Shown here piece after piece: positions 40,674-41,396 of a DNA stretch of 41,396 nucleotides; the first letter of the stretch is position 1; each line of letters starts with the position of its first letter. Made by a program: the position numbers and the translations under genes. The notes beneath the pieces were generated by a model. It did no database searches. It was not told the origin of the DNA and was given only the letters and a program-made list of their open reading frames with translations. Source of the DNA: an uncultured Fibrobacter sp. (lineage in GTDB: Bacteria > Fibrobacterota > Fibrobacteria > Fibrobacterales > Fibrobacteraceae); contig CAMHOW010000018.1 of the NCBI GenBank assembly GCA_946186895.1, positions 1 to 41,396 on the forward strand, given 5' to 3'.

Positions 40674-40683
40674 GTTTATCTCC

Positions 40684-41232
40684 TTATTTCAGGCTCTGCG
40701 TAGCCTCGCATTCCTTCAACCTTAGTTCCTGAATCATCGTTTCCAGGCTGCAAGGCTCACTCTCCTTGCCGAAAACTCCGGCTGTAAAAGCCTGGGAGAC
40801 CGCCGCCTCTTCGCTAGCGAAGGCTCTTTCCAGCGGAGCAACATAACTCTTGAACGTGCGACCTTTAATTCCGTGAATTTCGTTCTTGCAATAGGGGCAG
40901 TAGGCACTCGCGACAGCCACGCCCGAAAGGGGCGATCCTGCGAACGAGCAGATATAGGCCGTTTCCCCACAGTTGCACATCACCTTGAACGCGGCCATCA
41001 CCCAAATTGAAAGCAACGATTTAAGCGTGAGATTGACTGTAACGGGATTTCCTGCGACAACCAGTTGCTTACGGAATGTAAACGCCCCAACATACGCGCC
41101 GCCGCCCCGCAGCGCATAATGGACGTCGATATTCGCATACCGAGGCGTATTCAATATTTCTTGCCTGTGCCGCATGATCAAGTTGAGATTGTCAAACAGC
41201 AACTGGCGTTTTTGCTGAAGTATTTCTGCCAT
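40684..41232 (-). CDS. Unknown protein with a central zinc-finger-like cluster
   Basis: This 182-residue protein has a cysteine cluster CNCGETAYICSF, then CPYCKNEIHGIKG (residues ~86-124), consistent with a zinc-binding knuckle, between an N-terminal helical part (MAEILQQKRQLLFDNLNL) and a helical C-terminus ending in ECEATQSLK. No family name is recognised. Strong ribosome site AAGGAGG precedes ATG 41232. It is the first gene of a two-gene operon with the SLOG-like gene. Confidence 0.75.
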   Translation of the reverse strand: MAEILQQKRQLLFDNLNLIMRHRQEILNTPRYANIDVHYALRGGGAYVGAFTFRKQLVVAGNPVTVNLTLKSLLSIWVMAAFKVMCNCGETAYICSFAGSPLSGVAVASAYCPYCKNEIHGIKGRTFKSYVAPLERAFASEEAAVSQAFTAGVFGKESEPCSLETMIQELRLKECEATQSLK

Positions 41233-41265
41233 AATTAATCCTCCTTATTTTATGCGTATATATCA

Positions 41266-41279
41266 ATATATGCATATAT
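41266..41279. promoter_or_regulatory. Perfect 14-bp AT-rich palindrome upstream of the zinc-finger gene
   Basis: ATATATGCATATAT lies 33-46 bases before ATG 41232, in an AT-rich leader. It may be a regulator site or -10 region. Confidence 0.35.
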
Positions 41280-41342
41280 ATTATCGAAAAACAAGAGGGG
41301 AATGTAAAATGTTTGTCAAATTTTTTTGCATAAATGTTATTC

Positions 41343-41371
41343 AGATTCCGGGTCAAGCCCGGAATGACGTA
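41343..41371. repeat. Dispersed palindromic repeat, identical to 14661-14689
   Basis: The same 29 bases (ATTCCGGG..CCCGGAATGACGTA) occur near the window end, 110 bases upstream of the zinc-finger gene. Confidence 0.85.
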
Positions 41372-41396
41372 GGAGTCGAGAGCAATGTCAGACTGC

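Noticed and set aside
32429..41232. An intact prophage
   Set aside because: No integrase, terminase, capsid, portal or tail gene is visible; only a phage-type SLOG gene and orphan genes are present, so a prophage remnant is possible but not shown.

Overview
The window looks like a chromosomal segment of a Gram-negative anaerobe of the Fibrobacter type (phylum Fibrobacterota). This is inferred, not proven. The grounds are a type III glutamine synthetase, a TonB receptor, lipoproteins with an LTAC lipobox, a PpiD-like chaperone, type IV prepilins, serine-rich lipoprotein N-termini, and promoters whose -10 box is repeatedly TATATT. Core genes are GC-rich. The last 8 kb is visibly more AT-rich and made of unfamiliar genes. 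LAYOUT. 1-1140: 3' part of a type III glutamine synthetase gene (glnN) with its terminator. 1173-6965: a minus-strand run of inositol-monophosphatase family protein, Cof-type HAD phosphatase, an unlisted 45-residue zinc-ribbon protein, and HrpA helicase. 7052-10445: a cobalamin-riboswitch unit on the minus strand, with a BtuB-like TonB receptor and a beta-propeller-like surface lipoprotein. 10642-15193: a pilin-like protein, NudC, SfsA (minus), PutP and a FabZ-like dehydratase. 15265-15663: tRNA-Glu(CTC), then two tandem structured repeats whose stems show compensatory base changes. 15687-26694: PpiD (minus), NadB, Ser/Thr kinase and CvpA (plus), then an amidohydrolase, a Na+/Ca2+ exchanger and an Ala-rich outer-membrane protein (minus), then PepA and a small membrane protein (plus). 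26803-29793: a tandem repeat, then HrpB helicase. 29792-32469: a secreted choice-of-anchor-I-like protein, a coiled-coil membrane protein and an orphan plus-strand gene. 32429-41232: an accessory island, entirely on the minus strand. It holds a WYL regulator, a stand-alone Doc/Fic protein, two paralogous pairs of unknown proteins, a metallophosphoesterase, a SLOG/DprA-like Rossmann protein, a zinc-finger protein and other orphans. HOW IT FITS TOGETHER. The cobalamin unit is a self-contained uptake module under B12 control. Both superfamily-2 helicases (HrpA and HrpB) carry in-frame insertions of dispersed palindromic repeats that also occur between genes across the window. The island is the best candidate for an undescribed system. 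Three of its transcription units (WYL regulator, Doc operon, 38.9 kb operon) have a near-identical imperfect palindrome about 40-60 bp before the first start codon, and the metallophosphoesterase has a weaker copy. This suggests one regulator, possibly the WYL protein, controlling a dispersed regulon with nucleotide-chemistry enzymes (Doc/Fic, metallophosphoesterase, SLOG). The biological role (phage defence, toxin-antitoxin, or remnant prophage) is not shown by the sequence.
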